A stretch of 38,391 bases of DNA from Deltaproteobacteria bacterium (GCA_020062745.1 JAGUVT010000103.1:1-38391); one strand, 5' to 3'; shown: positions 6,845 to 14,655, numbered from the stretch's first letter. Notes: generated from the letters alone by a model not told the origin. A program made the numbers and translations.

Positions 6845-7981
6845 CAAGATCTTTGCTCTCGCAATGACATACGGCATCTCCGCCCACTGCCGGCGCTGCT
6901 TGCAGCATGCCGACCCGTCCTCAACCACCGCAGTATAAATCCCGCCGCAATCAGGACAGGTAAATTCCCGGCCCTCAACCAGGCAACGGGCGCTTTTACC
7001 CAACTCAACAGCTTTATTTTCTTCCAACCGCAACACGCGATGATAACAAACTTCCACGCACAGGTTGCAGCCACTGCAAACAGCGCCGTCCAGCTCAAGC
7101 CTGATCACGCCGTTTACTCTATTTTGCTTTAAGGCCCCTTGCGGACATAAAATACTGCATGCTTCACAAAACCGGCAGTTGCCCTCCACGCGCGGCAGTT
7201 TCACCCTGATTCTTTCCGCCAGTTCCGGCTGCTTCCATAGCAGGTCAAGCAAGACCCTGCGCCGGCCGGTGATCATTCCTTCGGCAGCCGTAATCCGGCG
7301 CTGCTCCTGTTGCTCTCCGCCCAGCAAGCCGGAAACAAAGTTTTCAGGCACTTCGCCCAGCCCGCCGACCAGCGCCCCGAAAAGCTGCCTGCGCTCCCTG
7401 TTAATATGCCGGGGGCGGTCCTTTTTCTGCTCTATGTTCAGCCGGGTGCAAACCAGCATATTTTTTTCAGCCAGGGACTCCGCCTTTCGCATCTGCTCCC
7501 GCCAGATTTCCCCGCCTGTTTCCACACAGCACCGGTTACAGCCCTCCGCCGGGTGAAAAACTTTTATGGTACCGGAAAAAAACAGCAAGGCCAGCCATTC
7601 TTCCCAGCTTATACTCCCCAGGCACGGCACCTCAATGCCCTGGCGAAACCTTTTTTGCGGCGCATGCCGGGAGCAGAAAACATATCCATTTTCATATGTT
7701 CCGGCCAGCCTCTCCGCCTCCCCGGTCAGTTGCAAAGGCGACGGCATCCTGGAAAGAGCGCCAGTGGGGCACGCCGCGCCGCACAACCCGCACTCCGGGC
7801 ACTTGGCCGTTTCCAAACCGTCCATCGTCCACTTAATCACCCCGGCAGGGCACACCTCAAGGCAGGCCCGGCAAGTGCTCAAGCGTGAACGCACCCGGCA
7901 GCACCGGGACGAACCGACCACCGGGTTGCCCAAATTGGAAACAATGTTTGCCGCTTTTAACAGATCGAGCACCGGCGTCAC
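6839..7981 (-). CDS. Polyferredoxin-like protein with two double-cluster domains
   Basis: A 380-aa cytoplasmic iron-sulfur protein of no named family that I recognise. The N-terminal domain has Cys37-x2-Cys40-x3-Cys44-Pro, lacking the usual first ligand; Cys27 or Cys28 might replace it. It also has a complete Cys61-x2-Cys64-x2-Cys67-x3-Cys71-Pro. A middle part with scattered cysteines (PCLGSISWEEWLALLFFSG, EGCNRCCVETGG) recalls electron-transfer subunits. The C-terminal part has two full motifs, CRFCEACSILCPQGAL and CSGCNLCVEVCYHRVL, then a zinc-ribbon-like CPDCGG...CC. Its place between the NrfD gene and the tat genes suggests electron delivery to, or maturation of, the molybdoenzyme. The last ten residues (YVIARAKILG) are read from repeats A and F, so the true tail was lost or extended. 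Confidence 0.7.
   Translation of the reverse strand: MTPVLDLLKAANIVSNLGNPVVGSSRCCRVRSRLSTCRACLEVCPAGVIKWTMDGLETAKCPECGLCGAACPTGALSRMPSPLQLTGEAERLAGTYENGYVFCSRHAPQKRFRQGIEVPCLGSISWEEWLALLFFSGTIKVFHPAEGCNRCCVETGGEIWREQMRKAESLAEKNMLVCTRLNIEQKKDRPRHINRERRQLFGALVGGLGEVPENFVSGLLGGEQQEQRRITAAEGMITGRRRVLLDLLWKQPELAERIRVKLPRVEGNCRFCEACSILCPQGALKQNRVNGVIRLELDGAVCSGCNLCVEVCYHRVLRLEENKAVELGKSARCLVEGREFTCPDCGGIYTAVVEDGSACCKQRRQWAEMPYVIARAKILG
6846..6870. repeat. Dispersed repeat family A fragment inside a coding region
   Basis: Minus strand TGTCATTGCGAG then AGCAAAGATC, the left arm of repeat A. It is read in frame as the C-terminus of the polyferredoxin (Val-Ile-Ala-Arg-Ala-Lys-Ile). Confidence 0.75.
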
Positions 7982-7988
7982 CCCCTGA

Positions 7989-8083
7989 CCTGAAAATCAC
8001 CCTTACCCGTCATTACGAGCCACAGGCGAAGCAATCTCATTGCTCCAGAGGAGATTGCCACGGGCTACGCCCTCGCAATGACA
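7989..8083. repeat. Dispersed palindromic repeat family A, full copy (NrfD-polyferredoxin gap)
   Basis: Same plan as the copy at 3292: CCTGAAAATCAC, CGTCATTACGAG with one change, CAGGCGAAGCAATCTC, then GAGATTGCCACGGGC and the closing arm CTCGCAATGACA. It could fold as a long hairpin in the transcript between the NrfD gene and the polyferredoxin and may act as a weak terminator or processing site. Confidence 0.85.
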
Positions 8084-8112
8084 TAAGCATGGTTTTGCGC
8101 CACTCTCCTCTG

Positions 8113-8152
8113 TGTCATTGCGAGCAGCTTTAAGGCAATCGTGGCAATCTCT
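8113..8152. repeat. Dispersed repeat family A, partial copy
   Basis: TGTCATTGCGAGCAGC followed by GGCAATCGTGGCAATCTC. It is a shortened variant about 30 bp to the right of the full copy, so two elements lie side by side in the 190-bp gap after the NrfD gene. I see nothing else in this gap. Confidence 0.75.
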
Positions 8153-8171
8153 TGAAAACAGCTCACATCTG

Positions 8172-9461
8172 TCAGTATGAGACTGTTTTTTCGTCGGTTC
8201 GCTTCAATGACGCTTTGACAGCGCTCTCATAGCACCCCGGCAGGTAACGCACCCCGAGGGTTATAACCAGAAGCACAAGCGCCATGGGAAACAGCGTTAC
8301 CATAACCTCCACCCCGGACGGTACGTAGTTCCAAAAGGACACAAAGATATCCTGCGGCGGGTTATATACACCCGTAGCGATCGGATACGCCCACAGTTCC
8401 CCGGAAACACCGGGTACGGGCAAAGATAACGGAATAGAGTTATAAGAAGAAGGCATCAGCAAAAACCGGTGGGCGTAGACGCCGGCCAGCAGGATCAGCG
8501 ACGCCGCGTACAGCCCCCGGAAAGAGTTTTTCGTACCGGGATGCAAAAACATGATCATGGCGGCGAAGGGAAGAACCACTTCCGCCAGGTGCAGCCAGGT
8601 GTAATCCCGCAAAGCAATGAGCAGCGGCTCCATTTCATGCGCCGCGCCCCACCACCATCTGAGCATGAAATCATTATACATAAAGAAAAAATGAACGATA
8701 ATAAACGCTCCGCTAATGGATGCCAGGGTACGGTAAGCGCCGGCGTATTGCTGGAAAGTTTCCCGCCCCTTGACCGTCAGGGAAACCAGGATCACCAGGG
8801 CGGTACCGGAAGCAACCGCCACGGAAATGAAATCCGGAGGCAAAATGGCTGTATTCCACCATGAGCGGGACACCTGGGTAGAGAATATCCAGGCCGTAAC
8901 CGTATGGATAAGAATGGCAAAAGGAAGACCGACGTAAGCCGCAACCCGTGAAAGTCGCCGGGAAATCTCTAAAACTTCGTCTTCCGTTTTCCCCCCTACC
9001 GGAAACGCCAGCCGGCTCTTTTGTTTAAAAAGGTCTGGCAGAACGTCGATATAGAGGCTCACCAGCGTCACCAGGGCGTAACCGGTAATGACAATGATAT
9101 CCCAAACCAGCGGTGATCTAAAATTCGGGTGCAGCAGCAGGTTATAGACCCGGTCCGCTCTCCCCAAATCCGGCAGCACCATTGCGGCAGCTCCCATGGC
9201 GCTGGCAAAAGCGGTAATCTTGGCAATCCTGGCCAGCGGCTTAAGTAGGGCGAGATCGAAAATATAGACGGACGACGATACGATCAGGCCGCCGGCGGCG
9301 ATTCCGACGAAAAAAGCAAAGGTGGCGATATAAATACCCCAGCTAAAGGGATTCCGCATGTTGGTAACGACCATTCCTTCTTTAAGCTGAAAGCCCCAGG
9401 CCACCAGGCCGGCCAGGACAATTAAACCAAGAAACACTATCCACGCCTTAGATTCTTTCAA
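8172..9461 (-). CDS. NrfD/PsrC-like membrane subunit of molybdoenzyme complex
   Basis: Polytopic membrane protein (429 aa, roughly ten hydrophobic segments) of the NrfD family. In polysulfide, tetrathionate and related reductases such subunits exchange electrons with the quinone pool without haem. The first helix is IVFLGLIVLAGLVAWGF. FSWGIYIATFAFFVGIAAGG matches the conserved NrfD beginning, with NPFSWG and a Gly-rich helix. The start is TTG at 9461, 8 nt behind GGAGG. The GTG at 9470 overlaps the ribosome site itself and is unlikely. It overlaps the Fe-S gene by 14 nt, showing translational coupling. The complex order catalytic / Fe-S / membrane is standard. The substrate is not deducible from this subunit. 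Confidence 0.9.
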   Translation of the reverse strand: MKESKAWIVFLGLIVLAGLVAWGFQLKEGMVVTNMRNPFSWGIYIATFAFFVGIAAGGLIVSSSVYIFDLALLKPLARIAKITAFASAMGAAAMVLPDLGRADRVYNLLLHPNFRSPLVWDIIVITGYALVTLVSLYIDVLPDLFKQKSRLAFPVGGKTEDEVLEISRRLSRVAAYVGLPFAILIHTVTAWIFSTQVSRSWWNTAILPPDFISVAVASGTALVILVSLTVKGRETFQQYAGAYRTLASISGAFIIVHFFFMYNDFMLRWWWGAAHEMEPLLIALRDYTWLHLAEVVLPFAAMIMFLHPGTKNSFRGLYAASLILLAGVYAHRFLLMPSSYNSIPLSLPVPGVSGELWAYPIATGVYNPPQDIFVSFWNYVPSGVEVMVTLFPMALVLLVITLGVRYLPGCYESAVKASLKRTDEKTVSY

Positions 9462-10152
9462 TGCGCTCACCTCCGCTTCGTCTTGCCGGCAAGTAATAAA
9501 CCTTTGGTTGAGTGCCCAGATCTTCCAGAAGCCGGAACTCTCCCCGTTGCGTCAGCAACCGGGAAACCTCGCTTTGCGGATCATCAAGGTCGCCGAAATA
9601 ACGGGCGTTCGCCGGGCAGGACCGCACACAGGCCGGCGCCTCCCCACGGTTCACGTACTGGGCGCAAAAGGTGCATTTTTCCACAACACCCTTGGGCCGG
9701 GAGGGCATGTAGACAAGCCGGCCCTGCTTATCCCTGTATTTATGCGGCCAGCCGTAGCTGTAACCGTGCGCGTAATGCGCCTTTTCCGTCGCTTTTTTCC
9801 CGTCCTGCCAGTTAAACTGCCTTACCCCGTACGGGCAGGCCGTCATGCAGTAGCGACAGCCGATACATCGCTCATAGTCAATCAGCACGACACCGTTTTC
9901 ATCATAATAAGTGGCGCCTACCGGACAAACCTTCACACAGGGCGCGTTACTGCACATCTGACAGCATACGGGCAAAAAGTACATGCCCATTCTGCCGTAT
10001 TCCCCCACACCGGTCTGGTGAAACTTGCTGCCCGGCGTAAAAACGCGATTCCACCAAACGCCCGGCGGCTGCCCGTTATGGGCCTTGCAGGCCACGGCAC
10101 AAGTGCGGCAGCCCAGGCATTTTTCCAGATCGATAACCATACCGTACTTCAC
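9448..10152 (-). CDS. Four-cluster Fe-S electron transfer subunit (DmsB/NrfC/PsrB type)
   Basis: A 234-aa protein with four [4Fe-4S] motifs of the DmsB/PsrB class. These are CLGCRTCAVACKAHN (Cys12, 15, 18, 22), CCQMCSNAPCVKVCPVGA, CIGCRYCMTACPYGVR and CTFCAQYVNRGEAPACVRSCP. It passes electrons between the catalytic Mo subunit and the NrfD membrane subunit. It has no signal peptide of its own, so it is probably co-exported with the twin-arginine subunit. The start is GTG at 10152, which overlaps the TGA of the catalytic gene (GTGA), and the end overlaps the NrfD gene; the three genes are tightly coupled. Confidence 0.93.
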   Translation of the reverse strand: MKYGMVIDLEKCLGCRTCAVACKAHNGQPPGVWWNRVFTPGSKFHQTGVGEYGRMGMYFLPVCCQMCSNAPCVKVCPVGATYYDENGVVLIDYERCIGCRYCMTACPYGVRQFNWQDGKKATEKAHYAHGYSYGWPHKYRDKQGRLVYMPSRPKGVVEKCTFCAQYVNRGEAPACVRSCPANARYFGDLDDPQSEVSRLLTQRGEFRLLEDLGTQPKVYYLPARRSGGERIERI

Positions 10153-12749
10153 GCCATAACACCCGCCTTCCGTACGTCAACCAGGCATTCGTTCCAGCAC
10201 GTATTGGGGCTCCATATGCCCGGTACAAAGTAAACCTCGTGGGTCGGCTTGATAAATGGGTAGGTCAGGGAATTGTAAGCGGTTCCCTCGGTATACCGGC
10301 TCCACCAGCCCTGTTCGAAAATAATCACTCCGTTCCGGATGCCCGGATCGATCACGGCATAAGCAATGAGCCGGCCCCGGTCGTTATACACTTCCACCCG
10401 CTCTTTATCCTCAATGCCTCTCTGCCGGGCTTCGCCGGGACTCAGCCAGACCCGCGGCTTGAGGTCCTGGAGTTCGTTCATCCATATGTTGTTGGAATGG
10501 GTCGAGTGCACCCGGTAAAGGGCGTTTCGGGTTATGAGCGCAAGCCGGTACTTCTCGCGGGCCCCGGGATTGAGACGGTACTCGGTATCTTCAAAAGGCG
10601 GTTTATGCACCGGAAGTTCTTCGCCCAACCGGCGGAAAATATCCTCTTCCCGGTAAAACTCGATCCGGCCGCTTTTAACCAGGGCGGCGGTCTTTTCCAG
10701 CGGCGCCGGCAGGCTCTGGGGCGGGAAAGGTTTTTTTTCGTTAACCTGCTCATAAAAGGGAATCTGCCTGTGACCCGGCGCGGGAAGCTTGAGCCGTACC
10801 GGCCCCTTCTTCAGATCCGCCAGGGTTATGCCGGCAACTGCCTCGCCGCCCTTTTGCAGCATTAACTCAATTGCTTTTTCAGCCGCCTGGTTGACGTCAA
10901 GCTCCGGGAAAAAATGGCCGGCAAAATCCGGGTTGATCCTTTTAGCCAGTTCCCTTATAATCCACAGTTCCGGCTTGCACTCGTAAAGCGGCTCAATGGC
11001 CGGCTGCTGGATCTGCACATACGGGTGCACCGGGCTGGCCACCAGTTCGGTTTTCTCGTACCACGTCACGCCGGGCAGCACTACGTCGCTCCACTGGGCC
11101 GAGGTGCTCATCTGGAAATCCATGGCCACGATAAGCTCGAAATCGCCGCCGGTAGCCATTTTTCTCATCTTATTGGACATATTGTGCTGATCGAACGGGT
11201 TCCCCCAACCAAACAACAAGGCTTTAATCCCATTCGGGGGCAACTTGGCCTTCATGTCGGGGGTGGGTCCGTGCAGGACGTACAGGAAGGGAACCCAGTT
11301 CGGCTTTTTGTCCGGCGGAAACCACCAGGAACCGATATTAAACCTGATCCGGTACTGGCCGGCGTAAGTCGAAATGCCCGCCCCCGGCTTGCCGATGTTC
11401 CCGGTCAGTACCGTCACCAGGGCCAGCGCCCGGCCTTTGAGGTCACCGTGGTACCACTGATAGTTGCTGGCGCCGTAAACTATATGCAGCGGCTTTACCG
11501 CGGCCATTTCCCGGGCCAGCCTGATGATTGTCTCCTGGCTGACGCCCGTTATGCCGGCTACCCTGGACGGGGTATAAGAAGCAGCCAGCTTCTCCTTTAA
11601 GAGCTGAAAAACCGGCTTGCATTTTACTCTCCCGCCGTCTTTCAAGGCCACCTCGAACTCGCCCTCGAGAGCCGGATTCCCCACCGGCTCAAGGCTTTGC
11701 GGGTTGACGGAACGGGGCCCGCCGTCCCAAACCACAAATACTTCCCGGTAATCAGGCGCCGGCAGATTTGCCGCTCCGCTCACTTCATTTGCGCGCAGGC
11801 GCTTGCCGTTGTCGCTCCTGATGAGAAGCGGTAAATCAGTATAGCTCTTAATAAAAGCCTCATCGTACAGCTTTTCTTCGATAATAACCTGAGCCAGACC
11901 CAGCCCGAAAGCATCGTCGGAACTCGTCGCTATGGGTATCCATTCATCCGCCTTGGCCGCCGTGGGAGTGTAGTTGGGGTCCACCACAATGAATTTGGCG
12001 CCCCGCTGCCTGGCTTCCACCAGAAAGTGGGCGTCGGGAACCCGCGTGGCCAGCAAATTTGAGCCGAAAACAGCGATGTACTTCGAGTTCAACCACTCCA
12101 GGGGCTCCAACTCCTCGGTTTGCACGCCGAAGGTCATGGGCCAGAACATCGGCAGATCTCCGTTCTGATCGTAGGCGTGGTGCAGGCTCCAACCGGCCTG
12201 CGCGGCCAGGGCGGCTACCGCGCCCTTGTGGACGTAGCCCGTGCCGCCCACCTGGAAGGCCACCCCCACAGACTCGGGACCGTATTTGCCCATAATTTCC
12301 TTTAACTTACCGGCAACGTAGTCCAGCGCTTCGTCCCACGACGCCTCCCGGAACTCCCCCTTGCCCCGCTCTCCCGTGCGGATCAAAGGGGTTTTCAACC
12401 GGTCGGGCCCGTAAATAAGGTTTAAAAAAGAAAGGCCCTTGAGGCAGCCGCGGGGGTTGTACTCCTCCTCCGGATAATCATCGGCCTGAATGATCGCCTT
12501 GATCTGGCCGTTGTCCACCAGCGCCAGCATCCCGCAGGCGCCCGTGCAGTTGGGCGAACAGGTGGTCCGAACGGCTTTTAAGCCCGCCATGCTGGCTTCT
12601 ATCGCGTGCTCGCTCGCCCCAATTTTGCGGGCCAGGCCCAAAGCCGGGACACCCGAAGCAACTAAAGCCCCGGCCGCCGCCGTCGCCTTTAAGAAACCGC
12701 GGCGTGAAATCTTAAAGGCCGGCGCGTCCTCTTTTTGCTGCTTTGCCAA
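10149..12749 (-). CDS. Tat-exported molybdopterin oxidoreductase, DMSO-reductase family (aspartate-ligand, NarG-like)
   Basis: Catalytic bis-MGD subunit, 866 aa. Residues 15-21 (SRRGFLK) and the hydrophobic stretch after them form a twin-arginine signal. The FS0 cluster ligands are Cys64-x3-Cys68-x3-Cys72 and Cys102. The segment YDQNGDLPMFWPMTFGVQT, then NSKYIAVFGSN and TRVPDAHF, follows NarG almost motif by motif. This makes Asp198 the likely molybdenum ligand, as in class II enzymes (nitrate, selenate, chlorate reductases, ethylbenzene and DMS dehydrogenases). The first FS0 ligand is Cys instead of the NarG histidine. The C-terminal cofactor domain ends with THEVYFVPGIWSPNTCWNE. The partner is NrfD-like, an arrangement described for the selenate reductase SrdBCA. 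No TorD-type chaperone is visible. The substrate is unknown: selenate, another oxyanion or sulfur species are possible. Confidence 0.92.
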   Translation of the reverse strand: MAKQQKEDAPAFKISRRGFLKATAAAGALVASGVPALGLARKIGASEHAIEASMAGLKAVRTTCSPNCTGACGMLALVDNGQIKAIIQADDYPEEEYNPRGCLKGLSFLNLIYGPDRLKTPLIRTGERGKGEFREASWDEALDYVAGKLKEIMGKYGPESVGVAFQVGGTGYVHKGAVAALAAQAGWSLHHAYDQNGDLPMFWPMTFGVQTEELEPLEWLNSKYIAVFGSNLLATRVPDAHFLVEARQRGAKFIVVDPNYTPTAAKADEWIPIATSSDDAFGLGLAQVIIEEKLYDEAFIKSYTDLPLLIRSDNGKRLRANEVSGAANLPAPDYREVFVVWDGGPRSVNPQSLEPVGNPALEGEFEVALKDGGRVKCKPVFQLLKEKLAASYTPSRVAGITGVSQETIIRLAREMAAVKPLHIVYGASNYQWYHGDLKGRALALVTVLTGNIGKPGAGISTYAGQYRIRFNIGSWWFPPDKKPNWVPFLYVLHGPTPDMKAKLPPNGIKALLFGWGNPFDQHNMSNKMRKMATGGDFELIVAMDFQMSTSAQWSDVVLPGVTWYEKTELVASPVHPYVQIQQPAIEPLYECKPELWIIRELAKRINPDFAGHFFPELDVNQAAEKAIELMLQKGGEAVAGITLADLKKGPVRLKLPAPGHRQIPFYEQVNEKKPFPPQSLPAPLEKTAALVKSGRIEFYREEDIFRRLGEELPVHKPPFEDTEYRLNPGAREKYRLALITRNALYRVHSTHSNNIWMNELQDLKPRVWLSPGEARQRGIEDKERVEVYNDRGRLIAYAVIDPGIRNGVIIFEQGWWSRYTEGTAYNSLTYPFIKPTHEVYFVPGIWSPNTCWNECLVDVRKAGVMA

Positions 12750-12801
12750 AACACTTTTCCTCCTTCCCTAAATCATAATTAATTAATTAGTTCATCATTG
12801 T

Positions 12802-12821
12802 ATCATTGCGAGAACAATGAT
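12802..12821. repeat. Short fragment of repeat family A forming a hairpin
   Basis: ATCATTGCGAGAACAATGAT: arms ATCATTG and CAATGAT with a six-base loop. It shares the CATTGCGAG core of family A, in the leader of the molybdoenzyme operon. Confidence 0.5.
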
Positions 12822-12932
12822 CCTTTGAACAACAGTTTCTATAAAATATAAAATTCACAAGGAAAGACACATGGTTTGTTAAATTTCTGTTAACAGAGTC
12901 TAAATAAATTTTAATTTAATATTAAAAAAACA

Positions 12933-12952
12933 AAAGTGATCCAGATCACTTT
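12933..12952 (-). promoter_or_regulatory. Crp/Fnr-family operator upstream of the molybdoenzyme operon
   Basis: AAAGTGATC-CA-GATCACTTT, a perfect inverted repeat with nine-base arms. The GTGA-N6-TCAC core is the binding pattern of Crp/Fnr family regulators. It lies about 185 nt before the start of the molybdoenzyme gene and behind the spoIIR stop. Control by a redox- or ligand-responsive Crp/Fnr protein encoded elsewhere is inferred. Confidence 0.65.
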
Positions 12953-13006
12953 CCAGATGTGTCTGTAATCACTTAAAACACAGCCTTTAAAATTTGGAGC
13001 AACCGG

Positions 13007-13756
13007 TTAAAAAACCCGGCGCCAGAGTTCTATTATTTTAAAGCGGAAGGTAACTCCGGACGGCTCCGCCGGCGCGTCATCAGCAGAAACCCCCTCGCCG
13101 CCCCGCAACGTTTCCGCCTGTTCAACGTTCCCGCCCGGGCCGCCGGAGTCATCAACGGTATCGTGAGAAAAGCCGTCCATTCCCTCACGATTCTTAAAAG
13201 AAGCGGCAGGAGTCCCGGCGACAAAAGCAGCGCCCGTACCGATAGATCCGCTCACCGGAACCGCTTCCCTGGACAGATCAACAAAACACAGGGGGGGGAA
13301 CAGGACGCACCACCAGTTGGCGCCGTCACCCCGGCCGATAACCACCCTTACCGCTTCATAGTCGCCCGCCGGCAGGATAAAGTAATCATAAGCCTTGGTC
13401 GGAAACGCATACCGGCCCAGCGACACCGACACCGGGTAGTCCTTGCCTCCCGCCCGCACCACCCGGGAGGCCACCGCACGGATATACCCCAGTTCGGCTT
13501 CCGCTACTTGCCTTGCCCCGGCCACATCGCGCGTGTTGCTGAAGTCCGGACCTACGGCCCGCACTATTTCATCACGCACCTTTTGTTTTAAAGCCTGGTC
13601 TGCCGCGCTGTCGCTGTTGGCCACAACATGCAGGCGGATCAAATTATCCGGATTATAAGCCGGGACTGCCCGTTCCTGGGCAGCCGCCGGTAAAAAAGCT
13701 ATTACCAGCAGAAACAAAGTTACTATACCGGCCTTAACCAGCCGATGTAAAGTCAC
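13007..13756 (-). CDS. spoIIR: Stage II sporulation protein R (SpoIIR)
   Basis: Signal protein made in the forespore and secreted into the intermembrane space, where it triggers SpoIIGA in the mother cell to process pro-sigma-E. The N-terminus carries a signal peptide (hydrophobic residues 8-25, ending AAAQ). The family core follows: LIRLHVVANSDSAADQALKQKVRDEIV, YPVSVSLGRYAFPTKAYDYFILPAGDYEAVRVVIG and GANWWCVLFPPLCFVD. The C-terminal 65 residues are Gly/Asp-rich and poorly conserved before a basic end. The start is GTG at 13756 behind GGAGGAAAAG. It begins 12 nt after sigG, so it is probably transcribed from the sigma-F promoter in front of sigG, which fits its forespore role. Confidence 0.95.
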   Translation of the reverse strand: MTLHRLVKAGIVTLFLLVIAFLPAAAQERAVPAYNPDNLIRLHVVANSDSAADQALKQKVRDEIVRAVGPDFSNTRDVAGARQVAEAELGYIRAVASRVVRAGGKDYPVSVSLGRYAFPTKAYDYFILPAGDYEAVRVVIGRGDGANWWCVLFPPLCFVDLSREAVPVSGSIGTGAAFVAGTPAASFKNREGMDGFSHDTVDDSGGPGGNVEQAETLRGGEGVSADDAPAEPSGVTFRFKIIELWRRVF

Positions 13757-13768
13757 GACTTTTCCTCC

Positions 13769-14542
13769 TCAAATATGTTTGCGCATATGGTTAAGCGCTG
13801 CTTTCTCCAGGCGGGAAACCTGGGCCTGCGAAATGCCAATTTCATCGGCCACTTCCATTTGGGTTTTACCTTCAAAAAAACGCAGGGTAAGAATCATCCT
13901 TTCCCGTTCGCTCAATCTTCTTAAAGCGTCCTTGATAGCAATACCCTCCAGCCAGTTCAGATCAAGGTTCTTTTCATCGCTAATCTGATCCATGACAAAA
14001 ATCGGGTCACCGCCGTCATGATAAATAGGATCGAAAAGAGAAACCGGCTCTTGAATAGCATCCAGGGCAAAAACAACTTCTTCCCTGGGTATTTTCAGCT
14101 CGCCGGCTATTTCGTTAATAGAAGGCTCCCGGGAATGTTTGTTAATCAGGGCATCCCTCATCTGCAGCGCCTTATAAGCGACATCCCGCAGGGAACGGCT
14201 TACCCGGATGGGGTTGTTATCCCTCAGATAGCGGCGGATTTCACCGATAATCATAGGCACCGCATAAGTTGAAAACTTTACATTCTGGGTTAAGTCAAAG
14301 TTGTCAATGGCCTTCATCAAGCCAATGCAACCAACTTGAAAAAGGTCGTCCACATATTCCCCCCGGTTGGTAAAACGCTGGATAATACTTAACACCAGCC
14401 TGAGGTTACCACTAATCAACTGGTTACGGGCAGAGGCATCACCCTTATGCATGGCTTCAAACAAAGTTCGCATCTGGCTTCCTGTCAGTACCGGCAGTTT
14501 TGAAGTATTAACACCACAAATTTCTACCTTGTTAACCAGCAT
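13769..14542 (-). CDS. sigG: RNA polymerase sporulation sigma factor SigG
   Basis: Late forespore sigma factor. The start ATG at 14542 follows AAGGTGG and gives MLVNKVEICGVNTSKLPVL, matching the known SigG N-terminus. The upstream TTG at 14575 would add 11 unrelated residues. Region 2 (LRLVLSIIQRFTNRGEYVDDLFQ, VKFSTYAVPMIIGEIRRYLRD), region 3 and the region 4 helix-turn-helix (KTQMEVADEIGISQAQVSRLEKAAL) are all complete. At 257 aa the length is standard. A sigma-F type promoter lies 50-80 nt upstream, and a terminator separates it from sigE, so sigG and spoIIR form their own unit although they follow spoIIGA-sigE. Confidence 0.97.
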   Translation of the reverse strand: MLVNKVEICGVNTSKLPVLTGSQMRTLFEAMHKGDASARNQLISGNLRLVLSIIQRFTNRGEYVDDLFQVGCIGLMKAIDNFDLTQNVKFSTYAVPMIIGEIRRYLRDNNPIRVSRSLRDVAYKALQMRDALINKHSREPSINEIAGELKIPREEVVFALDAIQEPVSLFDPIYHDGGDPIFVMDQISDEKNLDLNWLEGIAIKDALRRLSERERMILTLRFFEGKTQMEVADEIGISQAQVSRLEKAALNHMRKHI

Positions 14543-14590
14543 GGATACCAACCACCTTTTTCCAGTTATTTTCAATTTTTACTATAAGTT

Positions 14591-14620
14591 AATTATTGCC
14601 GTAGCAAGTAGGATTTATAC
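14591..14620 (-). promoter_or_regulatory. Sigma-F type promoter of sigG-spoIIR
   Basis: Minus strand GTATA (14620-14616), 15-bp spacer, GGCAATAATT (14600-14591). This fits the sigma-F consensus GYWTA-N15-GGNRANANTW at every position. The start codon of sigG is about 40 nt beyond the expected transcription start. Forespore sigma-F control of spoIIIG (sigG) and of spoIIR is known from Bacillus. Confidence 0.8.
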
Positions 14621-14621
14621 A

Positions 14622-14655
14622 TAAACAAAAGCGGCCGTTTCAAACACAGCCGCTT
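14622..14655 (-). terminator. Intrinsic terminator after sigE
   Basis: Minus strand AAGCGGC (14655-14649) and GCCGCTT (14635-14629) form a seven-pair stem with a 13-base loop, followed by TTTGTTT. It separates the spoIIGA-sigE unit from the sigma-F promoter of sigG. Confidence 0.75.

Larger units (their letters stand above)
12750..13006. other. AT-rich control region upstream of the molybdoenzyme operon
   Basis: About 257 bp with no gene. From the molybdoenzyme start it holds the ribosome site (GGAGGAAAA), a small hairpin ATCATTG/CAATGAT (12802-12821) built from a repeat A fragment, a perfect palindrome CTGTTAACAG (12887-12896), a T/A-rich stretch and the Crp/Fnr-like palindrome. I could not fix a convincing -35/-10 pair. 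Confidence 0.6.

Noticed and set aside
3292-8152. Repeat family A as a CRISPR array
   Set aside because: Copies are kilobases apart, differ in length and are palindromic; there are no regular spacers and no cas genes.
9508-10233. 241-codon plus-strand frame opposite the Fe-S subunit gene
   Set aside because: The minus strand encodes four perfect [4Fe-4S] motifs over the same bases; the plus frame shows no family features.
10914-11600. 228-codon plus-strand frame opposite the molybdoenzyme
   Set aside because: Composition (many His, Arg, Gly) is that of a reversed GC-rich coding strand; the molybdoenzyme is unquestionable.
12750-13006. Small gene or RNA gene between spoIIR and the molybdoenzyme
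   Set aside because: No frame with a ribosome site and no tRNA- or rRNA-like sequence; the content is a palindromic operator and AT-rich DNA.
14543-14575. Upstream TTG start for sigG
   Set aside because: The ATG at 14542 has a well-spaced AAGGTGG and matches the SigG N-terminus.
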